From assembly GCF_965638725.1 (NCBI RefSeq), contig NC_134963.1, positions 11,498,501-11,562,500 on the forward strand: a stretch of DNA of 64,000 nt, given 5' to 3'. This DNA is from Aptenodytes patagonicus (Eukaryota > Chordata > Aves > Sphenisciformes > Spheniscidae). Shown piece after piece: positions 50,501 through 62,900 of this stretch. The translations under genes were made by a program, and so were the position numbers. The notes beneath the pieces were generated by a model that was not told where the DNA came from, ran no database searches, and saw only the letters and a program-made list of their open reading frames with translations. Position 1 is the first letter of the stretch, and the number at the start of each line of letters is the position of its first letter.

Positions 50501-52104
50501 ACTTTATGTCAAGGAGTTTAAAAAAAAAAAATCAAAAAATCCCCCCCTAAATGACAAAACCCTCAGAGGTACCTAGATGGACATGACTGCTCTTTTTCAA
50601 GAGACTGAAATTTTCTATATTCTGTGCCTGGATTCCATTTAGGAACCAGCAGAAAGGCAGCCGTGCCTTGCAACAGTAGACATGGAGGGAGCATGAAGGA
50701 AATCTAGTATTTCCTTCTATTTCCTGTACTATATTCAAAGTCCACTGTATCACTAGTGGTCTCTTGTAATAAGCTTTGTCCACAGTGGAGGCTACAATGT
50801 CTCAGTGGCTTGCTGATAGCTCTGTGTGATTGTCTTGTATTCAAATTCCACTACCACAACATGCTTCTGCAGATTACTTACATGAAAAAGTACAAGTCTT
50901 AGTGAGACTTCTGATTATTCAACTGAAATAATTGCTTATCTGTACATGAAAAGAGTTGTGGTTCAGTTTTTTGTAACAGTCCCCTCTCTGATCAATGACA
51001 GAATACTTGCTTTCACAGCAAAGATATGTGGTTTATGACCGAGGAGGTTTGCACTGGGACAGGAGGAATTGAGGGAATGAGTTGTGACTTGATCATTGAA
51101 ATGGCAAAATGGTGAGAGGCTGGTATGCTGGCTTGCTCTTGCGCTCACTGAAAATCCTCATCCTTTTAAGAACACAGGGTATAGGAATGGCGTAGCTCAA
51201 TTAGTACGGGGAAAGGAAAAGTTAAAGGCATGGTAAAATAGATGTGGTAAAGAGAACGCAGTGTCTGTCCTACCTGAATTTGTAAGTGCAGAGCAATTGT
51301 TACACGAAGGTCTTTGCGTGCTGCTCCAGTAAAGAACATTCTGGGGAGTGGGAATTCATACAGCTTACAGCATACGCTTCCTGAGATTGAGAAGAGAGTC
51401 CTGCTTCCCTAAGAATATATCTGTGTTGTATCTGGGAGCACTTCCCAGCAGCTGGGTCAGGGCGTATGTCCTGGATGTATCCTGCTGCCATTATAGATAT
51501 ACTCAGCCTTTATTCTCTGGTGAGATATGCTGTGCACTGATCCTGTGCTTTAAACATAGTGTAGATAACTTACAGTGCTTAAGTCTGTTATTGGTATTGC
51601 ACGGTATGATACATACCTAGACAAGTATTCACCCCTTCTGTGACTAGCATCCATGTCACACAGTGATGCTCACTAATGTGGGGGTTTGGGGGTTTTTTTT
51701 TGTACAGTTGTGCTGACAGCCTTGATTCTCTACTGTAGAGAAATGGCTGGATACAGGAAGGATTATCCAAGTTAGTTTCTATGGAAACTCAGACATTTTT
51801 GTATTGAAGAGCTTGTGGCTGTCAGTTACATCTCTACAAAGAGGTGTTTTATGCAGATAGTGATATTTTCTTGTGCATCAGCTGTGCCCAAAATAAACTA
51901 GAGCTTGCTGGTGTTGGGTATCCGAATCTGTTTAGCTTACTGCCATATGGACAGGTGGTTCAAGCTTGGTGGGGGTCCCATGCTTTCTTAGAATTGTGGA
52001 ATAATTTAGGCTGGAAAGAAACTTGGCAGGTCTCTAGTCCAATCTCCTGCTCAAAGCAGGGAGAACTTCAAAATTGGGTCAGGATGCCGAGAGCCTTGCC
52101 TAGT

Positions 52105-52642
52105 TGTCCTGGTTTCGGCAGGGATAGAGTTAATTTTCTTTCTAGTAGCTGGTACAGTGCTGTGTTTTGGATTTAGGATGAGAATAATGTTGATAACACA
52201 CCGATGTTTTAGTTGTTGCTGAGCAGTGCTTACACTAGTCAAGGACTTTTCAGCTTCCCATGCGCTACTGACTGAGAAGGCTGGAGGTGCACAAGAAGCT
52301 GGGAGGGGGCACAGCCAAACTGGCCAAAGGGACATTCCATACCATGCGACGTCATGCTCAGTACATAAACTGGGGGAAAGCTGGCTGGGGGGGGCTGCTG
52401 CTCGGGGACTGGCTGAGCATCGGTTGGCGGGTGGTGAGCAATTGCATTGTGCATCACTTGCTTTGTGTATTATTATTATTGTTGTTGTTATTTTATTTCA
52501 ATTATTAAACTGTTTTTATCACAACCCACGAGTTTCTCACTTCTACTCTTCCAATTCTCTCCTCCATCCCACTGGGAGCAGGGGGGGAAGTGAGCGAGTG
52601 GCTGTGTGGTACTCTGTTGCTGACTGAGGTTAAACCACGACA
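52105..52642 (+). mobile_element. Solo LTR of an avian endogenous retrovirus
   Basis: A 538-bp element begins TGTCCTGG and ends CCACGACA (TG...CA ends with short inverted termini), flanked on both sides by the 5-bp target duplication CTAGT (52100-52104 and 52643-52647). Internal promoter and end signals fit an LTR: a CGACGTCA CRE-like site at 52347-52354, a TACATAAA TATA-like box at about 52362-52369, and ATTAAA at 52504-52509. I recognise the sequence type as a common bird LTR. A 5-bp duplication is typical of ERVL-class elements, but the class is inference. No gag, pol or env sequence is present, so this is a recombined solo LTR. It is antisense to KLHL22. Confidence 0.9.
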
Positions 52643-52647
52643 CTAGT
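52643..52647. repeat. Target-site duplication of the LTR (right copy)
   Basis: CTAGT directly follows the LTR end and is identical to 52100-52104 directly before the LTR start. The CR1 sequence continues on both sides, so the pre-insertion site is clear. Confidence 0.9.
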
Positions 52648-55600
52648 CAAGTGCAGAATCTCCATCCTTGTCAATAATCGGAAAACTGAGTGCTTAACCA
52701 TTAAATTTGTTTTCTTCTTTACCCTGTCTGAATTTCTTTTCCTGCAATTTGTGATGCTTGCCTCTTATCCTTGGCACTGTACACCACAAAGAAGAGTTTG
52801 GCTCTACATTTTCCTGTACCCATTAGATAGCTTAAAAAATGGCAACTGGCTCTCCCCTTAGCCTTTTCTTCTCTGTGTTGAACAAACCCAGCCTTCTTGC
52901 CTTGCATGCGCTTGTATCTCCTTGTATGTGCTCCTGCCCTGTATGGTGGTCCTTCACTGAACTCACAGGTTTTTCTTTCAGCATGGAACTCAAAGCTGGG
53001 CATGGTATTCAGGTTTTGTGGGCTTATATGTGCTGAATAGAGTGGGAAATAATAATTTCCAATGACCTACTGGCTCTGCTCTTGCTAACACAGCCCAGTA
53101 TGAAGCTGGCCCCTATTGGAGGAATCGTATTCAACTTGCTGCTCATCAGGACCCCCAGGCTCTCTTCTTGCAAAGCTGACTTCTAGCCAGGCTTGTCTCC
53201 AACTTGCTCTGATATATGGAGTTACTCTGACCCAGGTGCATGGCTTCACTTCTGCTATTGAAATGTATGTGGTTCCTCTTGGTCCATTCTTAAAGCTTGC
53301 TGACGCCCCTCAGTTGCAGCTCTGTCCTCTTTCTTGCATGCCGTCTTCTTCATAGCTTTTTTTCTAATACAGAGCAACCAGTATGGCATGCTGATTGTCA
53401 TCCAAATAGATTAGACCCTTAAAAGCCTTAGTGCATTAAAGAAAGTTTAAAATCTGTGCCCTAAGGCTTCCCACACCTTCATCTTTCCCTAGGGAGTAAC
53501 ACTAATTAGGATCTAAGCCAGGCTTCAGCTGAAAGCCTGACAAGAAGACAAGATACAAGACTAGAGCAAAATGCTAGATATGCTGACTCTCAGGGGTTGC
53601 AAATGCAAATAGGCAGAACCTGGCTACGTACCAGAATTTTAACAGGGCAGAGGGCACACAAACAAACAGATCAACTAGTCAGGGAGTGTGCAGAATGGGG
53701 ATGCAGCTGGGTGCCTGCCAAAATAGTTCAGAAAACAGCTGTGATGCCACAAACAATGTAAATTGAAAAGCAAAACTATTGTTCATTCTAACTGGAGTGC
53801 AAATACTGGAATAATTCACCAACTATATCATAATTTGTAATGGGCACTTGTAAGACTGTTTGCTACATAGAAGACAATTGAGTATACCATTATATATAGA
53901 CAAGACTTAAGCCAGTTTCATGCTTTTTGAAGAAAAAGGGAAGAGAGGAGGGGTGAAGGAAAAACAGAAGCTTTGCTCAGCAGTGCTTCTTTCAGAATTA
54001 TCCCACTATTCATTCACAACTGTGCAAAAAAAAAAAATCTTCCTGAAATACCACTTCACTTGGGGAGCCTTCTACAAATATGGGAAACAACCCAAACAAC
54101 TCCTTTTGACTGAGGTCCCCGCAAAAAGAAAGAAATGAAGACATCTGGTAGTATATAGTATCTCAACATTAGTTTTGAACACTCATCAGATGACGAGATG
54201 CTTTTGCTAGGTCTATATACACCATCTTTCTTTAAGTCACTAATGGAAATATGCAAGCATATCACTCTGAGCTGAACTTCTGAGCCATTTTCAGTTTCTA
54301 GCATTAATAGTATACTTGAAGTGTGGGAAGAAACCAAAAGGTGTGGTTTGGGAAACAGCTTTTGCAAACTATGCTGTCTTCCAAATTTTGGCATTCATTC
54401 CTTTCAGAAGCAAACACCTTTTCTGTTTGGTTTTTTTTTCCCCAAGCCTATTACAAGTTATTTCTAAGACACAGTGAGAGTAAAACATATCATATTTAAT
54501 ATGTATATGGCAAAACTCCCATGAAATGTATCTATATTTAAATATATAAATTTAAAAATATTTTCCCTATGAACAGTAGCGTAACCTAAAAAGTATGAGC
54601 TTTCTAACTTGAATATTTTGCCTTACCCATGAATAATTTGTAACTTATCCAAATTCACAGAATTGTGGAGTTTTCTGTGGTGCATTTTTGGGAGGTGGCC
54701 TGTGGCCCAAATGCTACCAAGAGATTGTAATAAGGAAAACAAAAATTCAATACAGTGCTAAAATGCTTTCTCTTATGGCTTCATCTTTTGAGAGTTTGAT
54801 TATTTCTTACTACTTTTTTTCTCTCATTCCTAATCTTGAAACAAGATTTGCTTTTCATCTGAGTCTTTCAATAGTCACATTCTGGTTTGGATGGAGTGGC
54901 TGCTTATGTTTGAAGGAAGGGGTGTTAACCAACTATATTCAGGCAGGGTGTACCTGCTTACTCTAAAAACAACTGGCCTACCATTAAGGTTCCAACTTTT
55001 TCCAGAATCTGGAGGTAGTGTTTAGTTCTATGTCCAGATAGATCTGGTAAATCTGTGAGGAATATGTTCTTTGACAGAATTGTTTTAATTATCCCAAGAA
55101 CTCTTAGAAAGCCCCTCAAAAACCCCTAAAGTCTTTTCCATAATAAGAACAACACTTTTTTTCCTTTAATGAAGCTTCTACAGGATCAAGCTCTCCAAGT
55201 AATAACTATGCCAAAATTGACAGTTTATAAATTAGCCAATGATATATGTTCTATAAATCTTGAGAGACTCAGCTAGTTGGTAAGACTTGAACCTGCTTTG
55301 TTGAACTGCTTAAACCACACTGCAATTTTTTAATAGTCTAAAATACAAGGAGGAAAAAAAATTAGAAAGTAATTAATTCTGTGCCAAATACAACAATTAA
55401 GTGACCTGGAAGAGAGCAAGGGGCTCTTCCAGCATGTTCCAGCTCTGATTTCTGTATCAAACATTAATTTGTTCATATTATTGACCACATTAATTTTATT
55501 CCTGCAGGGATCTGTGGTTTGATTTTCTGTTTTTTTTTTTTTCTCCCCACCCCTCCCTGAAACTTATACACTTCTGCATCAGGAACACCGAATGAGCAGT

Positions 55601-55856
55601 TTTCTCTGCAGGGGAAGGCTACCTGGAGTTGCACATCATTAAAAGAGACAGCCTGACTCTAGACTAACCCTGTGATGAAGAGGTGAAAGCCACTTCAAGC
55701 ACGCTTCTGGTTTTACTTTCTCTTCCCCTGTTGAAAACGCCTTTGCAGGTCCTGACACCCAATATCCTCCCGCTTGCTCATCTCGCCTCCTGTGCGGGCA
55801 GCCCAGGCAGCTTTGTGCAGGGACGTGGGTCTCGACCTCGTCAGGACACCCTCAGG

Positions 55857-55976
55857 GGCTTCGTGCAGGCAGCAGGGCCTTGGCTTCAGCCGTGGCCTGG
55901 CTGGGGTGGCCTCGGTGGCTTCACGTGGGCGGCAGGGCCTTGGCAAGGGCCTGCCTCGGCCTCGCGGGGGCGGCCG
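55857..55976. repeat. 60-bp imperfect tandem repeat at edge of CpG island
   Basis: GGCAGCAGGGCCTTGGC at 55868-55884 recurs with one change at 55928-55944, 60 bp later, each preceded by GGCTTC. This marks two imperfect units on the left shoulder of the MED15/KLHL22 CpG island. Confidence 0.65.
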
Positions 55977-56872
55977 TGCGGCCGGCACACCATGCTCCGG
56001 TGCCTGCCGCGCTGCACCCCCCCTCCCTGCTCTGGCCGTTGCGCCTGGCGGCCCCTCGCCCGTGCCCCCACCACCGTGCCCCCGCCCCCGGGCATCCCTG
56101 CGGCGAGCAAGGGGAAGCGGGACACGGCCTCACCCGCTCGGGCCTCGTCCCGGGGGGCCGAGCCGGGAGAGGCTCCCGCAGGCGGCCCCGGGGCTCGCTC
56201 GACCACCCTGGGGGAACGGGTAACGCCGCGGCCGGCTGGGGGGGGCCGTCTCCCCGGGAGCACCGGGGGGCCCGACCGGAGGCCCGCGCTTCCTCTTCCC
56301 CCCTCCGCCGCCGCCCCAGCCACCTACCGAGAGCGGCGGCGGCGGCCTCCGCCGGCGGCTTCCGCCTTCATGTGCGACCCGGAAACCACGGCGACCGCGC
56401 GTGATGCGCCCGCCCGGCGAGGGAGGGGCGGCCGCGGCCGGAACCGGGGCGGGCGGCGGGGGCGAGAGCCCCCAGCGTTACCCGGGCACCCGCCAGCCCA
56501 AGGGGCCCCGGCTGCCGGCGGCGCTGCGGTGCTCCTGGGCGCGGGAGTGCCCGGTCGTGCGCCGGGCCCGTCACCCCCGCAGCGGGACCTGCGGCTGTGG
56601 GCGGCCGCACTCCCTCGGTGTCGGTGCCCGGGTCGCTACCGCAGGTAGTGTGCCTGGGGCGGGACTACATTTCCCAGCGAGCCCCGCGCCGAGCCGGAAG
56701 CTCTCGCGGGAGTTGACCGGGCTCGCGCCGGGACTTCATTTCCCTCAAGCCTTCAGCGCGCCGGAAGTGGGTGCGCGACACTTCCGCGCTGGCGTGCGGC
56801 GGGGCGACGGCGGGGAGCGCGGCGGCGGGGCGGTAGCGGCGGGCGGCAGCGGCGCTCGCGGCGGCGGCAGGG

Positions 56873-56940
56873 ATGGACGTGACCGGGCCTGAGACCGACT
56901 GGCGCAGTACCAACTTCCGGCAGAAGCTCGTCAGCCAGAT
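56873..56940 (+). CDS. MED15: MED15 coding exon 1
   Basis: 22 codons plus two bases, from the ATG at 56873-56875 to CAGAT|GTGAGT. It reads MDVTGPETDWRS and on to KLVSQ. The upstream 5' UTR is GC-rich GCGGC repeats. Confidence 0.95.
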
Positions 56941-59900
56941 GTGAGTGCGGGCCGCGGTCTCACCGCTGAGTAGGCCGCAGGCGGGCCTCGGCCGCTGCCA
57001 GAGGGGCTTCAGCGGCTCCCGCTGCCCCTGGCGCCGCCCGCGCCCGGGTGGCTGTGTCCCACCCGTCTCCCCTTCTCTGCGAGTCCTCCCCGGTCCTCCC
57101 CTTGCTACCTGGGTTCGTCCGTGGCCCCCGGTGTTTCCTCTCCTCCGGGCCTTTTCGCCCTCCCGCTGTGAGGGGGCCTCGTTACCAGGATTTGCTCAGA
57201 GCCTGTGCGGGGGGCAGCCGAGCCTGTGCTTTGATTTCGCTTCTCCGATCCTCCTTCCCTTTCGCTTTCCTCTTCCCCAGGAATACCGGCTTCCTGTTCC
57301 GCTTGACAGCATCTGCTTTAGGGCTTCGATTTTGGCAGTGTCCGTATTGTTGGCAAGTTTGATGTATTCTGTCCTATGAAAACCACTGTTATTATCTTGC
57401 ATCTGACTTTTTTAGGGCAAAAATGAAATAGAAATGTCGGTGACTTAATGTTTTGGTTATTTTGGACAGGGATTTGCTTTTTCAGTTCCAGAGCAAGCAT
57501 CATCGTAATTGGTATCTATCTGATGCTTAAAAGGCTGTTAAAAAAAAATTCAGCTTGTTGCTTTTTCAGTTGTCCTTTGTGAAACAATCACTTCACTTGA
57601 ATTACTTTGCTGCTCCGCATGCTTTTTCTATTTTATGGAAGACTGTTTTACCCTGTGAAAGGTGGTTATTACAGAAGTGAAAGCACTGTTCAGTGCTTCT
57701 AAAGTAGTGTTGAAATCCTTATTCATGTATGCTTGAAAAGCTTGATCTTGCTATGTTGTTTGTGAGAATCAATATTTAAAAAGAGACTGGGGTTTTTTTT
57801 TTATGATATGTAAACAGTATGCTGTTTGACTGCATGTGGTTTTACTGCCTAGCTGTGGGCTTTACTTAAGGTGCGGTTTCAGAATTAAACAGTTAAGGTA
57901 TTCATTAAAGAAATACAATAACGTGTGTCTGTCAAAGCCATGCAAACTTTCTTGGTGCTCAGAACTGACGTTTCACTTTCTAAACTTTCTGCAAAGTCAT
58001 TAATCTTGTTAGATTAATCCCTTGCTTTTTCTTCTCCTCCTCTTCTACTTCTTCATCAAAACAAGCAAACAAAAGTGCCCTCGAATGCTGTATCACTTTG
58101 AGGAAATAAATATGAGTAAGCAGATACAAACCTAAATGCAATAAACCTCTGTTTTTATGTTTGTCCTACAAACTGTAACTGCTTTTCCCCTGAGCAGTAA
58201 ACAATGCTGATAAATGTTTCAATGGAAGTATACAGTAAGAGAGAAAGAAAATTACTACTACTGACCAATAAAGTCTTTAAGATTAATACCATATGAAGAG
58301 ATGACAGTAATCTTAAACTTTTAATTCTTGTTGTGAAAAAGTAGAAATAAAATTTCCTCGGTTAATTGCCTTTTACATATGTGCACAGATGTCTGTACGT
58401 GATCTGTGGGCTTTTTGTTAGAGATGTACTGACACAGTCTTTTTATTTTTAAGATTGTGTCTGTAAGTGGTGTTTCTTCCTTGTGCTCCATCCAGTTTTA
58501 TAGTATACATCATATGTTTGTGTTCACTATCTTGTTTAAAAAGCAAACAAAGTTGTTACGAGGATAAGCATACAATTACTGCAGTGGATTTTTTTTTTAA
58601 GTGATTAATATGTGCTAGATATCTGAAAACAACTTGGTTTGGTTTCATGTTGGTACTTGGAATAAAGTGAAGCTAGCCAGAACTAGAGTTTATAATAGAT
58701 AGGTTTGTTGAATGAGAAATAGAAGCAATATATTGGCTAAAAAGACTTGAGCTCTGTATGCGACAAGTTCCTATTTCTTTCCATAACCTTCCAGTTTTGC
58801 CATTAGTGAGGCTTATGTAGTAGGTGGAAGAGGGAGGTAATTAAAATAAATATCTGGTGAATCATCTGAAAGTTTTCTTAATTTGTGGGAAGGTTGTTCC
58901 TAACAGTTACAAAAATACACTGTCTTATATGTATGTATATCTTCCAGTTCATCCTGCAAATAACAAGTGATACTGATTTATCAAGACAAATATTAACACT
59001 TGGTCTTAAAAGTTAACTTAAATGTATGGAACCATTCACATAACTCATTTGGAGTGCCTTGTTATAGCTTCTGGATACAGAAGTCTTAATTTGTTGCTAT
59101 TTCACGCTTGGGTTTCCTTTACAACACTGAATTTAAGTTGGGGGGGGGGGGGTGTTGTTGCTTTTTGTTGTTGGGTTTTTTGTTTATTTTTTTGTTTTGA
59201 GGTTTTTTTTTGTGTTTTGGGGTTGGGGTTTTTTTTTTGAAAGAATAATATTATGTAGATTAACATTTCAGGGATGCTGTGTGGAATAGGTATCCTAGTG
59301 AATGTGTCAGTGGTCAATGTGTATGATTTGTTTATCATCATTTGAGAGAATACTGCATTTGATGACCTAAGAAGCCTTTTCAGTATTAGGTTCTTGTGTG
59401 ACTGCAGGCCCAAGCAGGACTTTCATGCTGTTACAGGATCCAGGAAATCCTGAGCTCAGATGACTGAGGCCAAGGAGCAGCTTTGGCTCCTCCCAGGTTG
59501 TTCCAGGAGACGGCAACAGATGTAGCGAGTGTGAATATATACTTGTCCTTGCAGGGCACCCCTTTATTCTGGCCCTTACAGGGAGCAGGCACATACTGGT
59601 GCCTTGGGAGTCTCCTTTCTAAAGGCCTTTCCTTAATACGTTTTTAAATGTTGGTATTGCCTGAAGGACAAATCTGAACTGGGTTGTGTGGTGGTAAACT
59701 CAGTGCGCAGTTGTGTACAGTTCCTGCCCCAAGCTACTTCCAGGCTATGTTAGAAGGGAATAGTGTTGAGTGAAGAAAAGGGATGTAACTTAATTTGTGT
59801 GATGGTCCATTAATTTTGTGTTCAGTGTTTTGCTTGAAGTTTTGATATGTGTGTTCTCACTTAAGATTTAGCTAATGATTCAGCTAGATGAGAAGAAAGA

Positions 59901-62900
59901 ACATGCATGAACGCAAATAAGAATGAGATAGTGGAGAGCATGTGAAAGGAGGTAGAGGAGGAGACTGAGGAACAAGCAGGCAGGAGATTAGTGGATCAGC
60001 TAAAGTTTTTTTGGGAGGGAAGAGCAGGGGGAAAAAAGGAAGATCATCTGCATTGCTGCTCTCTATGAAACACTTCACAAAATCAGTTCATAAAGCAGCC
60101 TGAATTTTTTATTCCAGCCTAGGTTGTCTGATGAGAATTCAGGCAAGAAAGGCCAAGAAGGCAGATGTTTCTCCCTTCCTGGGACTGTAGAAAGTGAGGG
60201 ATGCGTTTTATAAATAATTATTTTGACACAACTGTAAACTGAAGAAGCTACTGCCTCTGCAATACCTCTTCATTGCAAGCGTTTGGGTTGCCAGTGAACC
60301 TGATAAGGAAATTTCTCAAAGTTAAAAATAACTCAGGAAAAGTAGTTATTTTTAACCTTGGTTGTTCTTCAGTACTGCTGATGGCACAGCCACACAGACA
60401 GTTGTACTGGCATAACTTAGAAGGGGCAGCTTCTTACCCAGTCACCTCTGCTGGAGGATATCACTTCTGCTGGAGGATATGCTTGTGAGGCAATGAAGGA
60501 GTGATTCTTTGTGTAGTGGGAAGGGTTTTTTTCATCACTGCAGAATTGGAAAGAAAGGTAATGCTAGAACAAGGCCTTGGGGAGGCTGGATTGTCCTTTA
60601 CTTTCTGCTCTGTAGCTGAAGGTGGTGTTCTGGGGACCGAGGCCCTTCAGGCCTTTACGTGTCCTGTCCAGGAAATGTGAATAAAGTAATATGAGTGATT
60701 CCTGGTTTGGGTCTTCTGCTGGTCTATGGTGTTATGTGGGTATTCCTGCAGTGAGGGCTGCTATTGATGAAATTTGTTATGTCCGATCTGTAACTAACAG
60801 AAATGTTGTGTGGGACAGCGTCATGTGCACAAGGTGAAGGGATTAAAGTTTTTAATGTATTTGTTGGTGTTTACTTGGAGGTTTTTAAACCTTGTAATGT
60901 GTGTAGATGTGGCTAATAGCTTAACGGCATGCTCCCCCCCCCCCCCCCCCCCCCCCCCCCCGTTGTTTTAAGCAAGAAAGGTTGGTTGAACTGAGTGTCA
61001 TAGTGATCAAATAGTCTATTTCATGAGGCAGCATTTGGTGATGTTACATGGCTTAATGTGGTTTTGGCCCTGGAACTCATTGCCCTTTTGTTTCATTGGA
61101 ACAACTGATTCATGCAGTCATGGTGTGAACTGGATAGGGGAGCTGGTATAGTTTTGAAGGAGAACGTGTTCTGCAAGATTTTTCAACTACACCAGCTGGC
61201 CTGAGTGAGAGGTTGCATGTTGCTGGGCTGGAAATAAGCTTCTTGGGAGTGGAGGGGGAATTCCTGAAGCTGGTGTTGGTGTTGAAACAGCATCTTGTGA
61301 AACCGCAACTTTGAGTGTTCTGCATGAAATGAAAAAGGCAAAGTTTTAGTGTGCATCTTATGATACTTTTAGTAAGTGCTTATGAGGCAGATGAAGGTTG
61401 AATTGGCTGGTACCATCTAGTTTTCAGAGTTTTGTTGAGTTTGGTGTTCTGCAAGGATATGATACATTATTTGGTATCCTTAACTCTATGCTAAAGCTAT
61501 GGCTTTTTTTTTTTAGTGACTTTCCCAGTCTTTTAACATAAATATTTTCATGTTGATTGCAGATGAATATGTGCACAAAGAACAAGTTGTGTGTTTTTCT
61601 CTTCCTCCTAGTTTAAACACTTATTGGAATGCTAACAGATATGACATGGAGCGCTTGGAGTGACATTATTGGTAATGCAGATGTAGTCATTATAAAATGT
61701 CTTTCATGTTCTGTAACATCAAAAGGAAATGGTAGATACATATAAAAGTAATAACTTCTTTGCTGTGGATTTTTTTCAAGTTCCTGATACCACATTGATC
61801 ACTGTCTGTATCACAGCCACTTAGTACTACCTACATGTTACTTCCTTTTCTTGCCTCTGCATAATCTTTTTCTTGTCTTTCTGCCCACTCAGTTCTTGGT
61901 GCTCTCAAAATGAGAGGCATTGTCATTGTACTATGGGACTGAGAAGTTAAGGAGGATTCAGAGAGTAGTGTGGATTTAGAGGCAGCCTTTCTGAAAGGGA
62001 AAGCATTAAAAAAGGGAAGTGTCAGTAAAGAATTGGATATAGCTGCTTCCTCTGCAGCAGAGCTCTTTTATGAGCAGCTCACTTTAAGGCTTGTTTGCAC
62101 ATGGAGGAATAGTTATTCTGCATTATGTTCGGATTCCACTTCATTTTAAATAACCTTCATATATAAAGAGCATTTTTTTTAGTGTCTGCCCAGACCACAC
62201 GAACAAGTTACCATGAGAGAGCCTTACAGCAGGTAGCTATGTTCTACTGTCTTCTACTTTACAGCCTACAACAGGTTAGGTGTATGCTACTAGGCTACTA
62301 GTTTGCAAAGTAAGGGTGTGAGTTGTGGCAGCCTAAGCTCCTGCATTTTAAGGCTATAGCGTCAGCTCTTCTCACTTCTGTGACTGTGTTACTGAGTTAA
62401 TTCAGGAAGCTGAACCAGTTTACTGCTCATGCAAGCACCGTTCCTGCTGCATGGGAGGTGGTAGAAGTTCAGGGGGAGAAAACAGTAGTCCCCCTTCAGA
62501 CTGCCTGAAACTTTCAGGGATCACTACCCTAACATGCATTTAGTGTAGGGTAGTTGCTCATGCAACAGTAGTTACTGAGAAGTAAGTTGCTGAGATGTTA
62601 ATTACAAGGTGAAAGTATTTCCTGCTAAATTGTTAGTGGAATTTAGACTGTAGCTGGTAGGCTGCTTTAAAACAGAACAGGTTTTGCAGTGAAGTGAAAT
62701 GTTTCCAAGAGTGAGAATGCCCGGAGGGTTTGAATAGGGCTGTTCACCTGACTGAACTCCTCATTTTAGGACATCTTTATCTTGTTGCATGTTTCATAGT
62801 TGAATTGCTTGCTACTTTTTGATGTACTGAGAATGCCCCTTCTTTTCCACCCGTGTCCTTAGCAATGTGTGTTTTTCTATGGGTGTTTGGTTTTTTTTTT

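Larger units (their letters stand above)
51988..53350 (-). repeat. CR1 LINE, 5'-truncated, reverse orientation, split by an LTR
   Basis: The plus strand reads as the reverse complement of a bird CR1 3' end: GGCTGGAAAGAAACTTGGCAG, CTAGTCCAATCTCCTGCTCA, then (after the LTR) CCATCCTTGTCAATAATCGG, TTGTGATGCTTGCCTCTTAT, GAACAAACCCAGCCTTCTTG, CTAACACAGCCCAGTATGAA and CATCAGGACCCCCAGGCTCT. These follow the CR1 order as I remember it, with heavy divergence. The element's 3' end is at the left. No intact reverse transcriptase frame is seen, so it is a dead fragment. Solo-LTR insertion at 52105 splits it. The right boundary is approximate. Confidence 0.85.
45687..56328 (-). other. KLHL22: KLHL22 5' intron (inferred)
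   Basis: About 10.6 kb between the first coding exon (acceptor at 45687-45689) and the CpG island shared with MED15, where a donor-like TCG|GTAGGT on the minus strand follows 56328. In mammals KLHL22 also starts divergently from MED15. The interval contains inverted repeats at 45897-45935 and 47446-47474, the CR1 and LTR elements at 51988-53350, and otherwise AT-rich sequence with no gene I recognise. Confidence 0.5.
55780..57130. promoter_or_regulatory. CpG island, probable bidirectional KLHL22/MED15 promoter
   Basis: Dense CpG sequence surrounds the MED15 start codon. The core carries ACTACATTTCCCAGC at 56664-56678, close to the ZNF143/SBS motif, and several ETS/GABPA-type sites: CCGGAAG at 56693-56699, CCGGAAGTG at 56761-56769, and a reverse ACTTCCG at 56780-56786. 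No TATA box is seen. ZNF143 and GABPA motifs are typical of bidirectional promoters. MED15 runs right from here, and KLHL22 is expected to start leftward with a non-coding exon ending at about 56328 (TCG|GTAGGT on the minus strand). The KLHL22 start is inference. Confidence 0.65.

Noticed and set aside
52464..52496. ATT/GTT trinucleotide tract
   Set aside because: It is an internal part of the LTR and common to that LTR type, not an independent microsatellite.
55683..56648. Open frame of 321 codons on the plus strand in the CpG island
   Set aside because: Its composition follows the GC-rich, repeat-bearing DNA (Pro, Arg, Gly, Ala), overlapping open frames exist on both strands, there is no domain, and it covers the promoter between two divergent genes.
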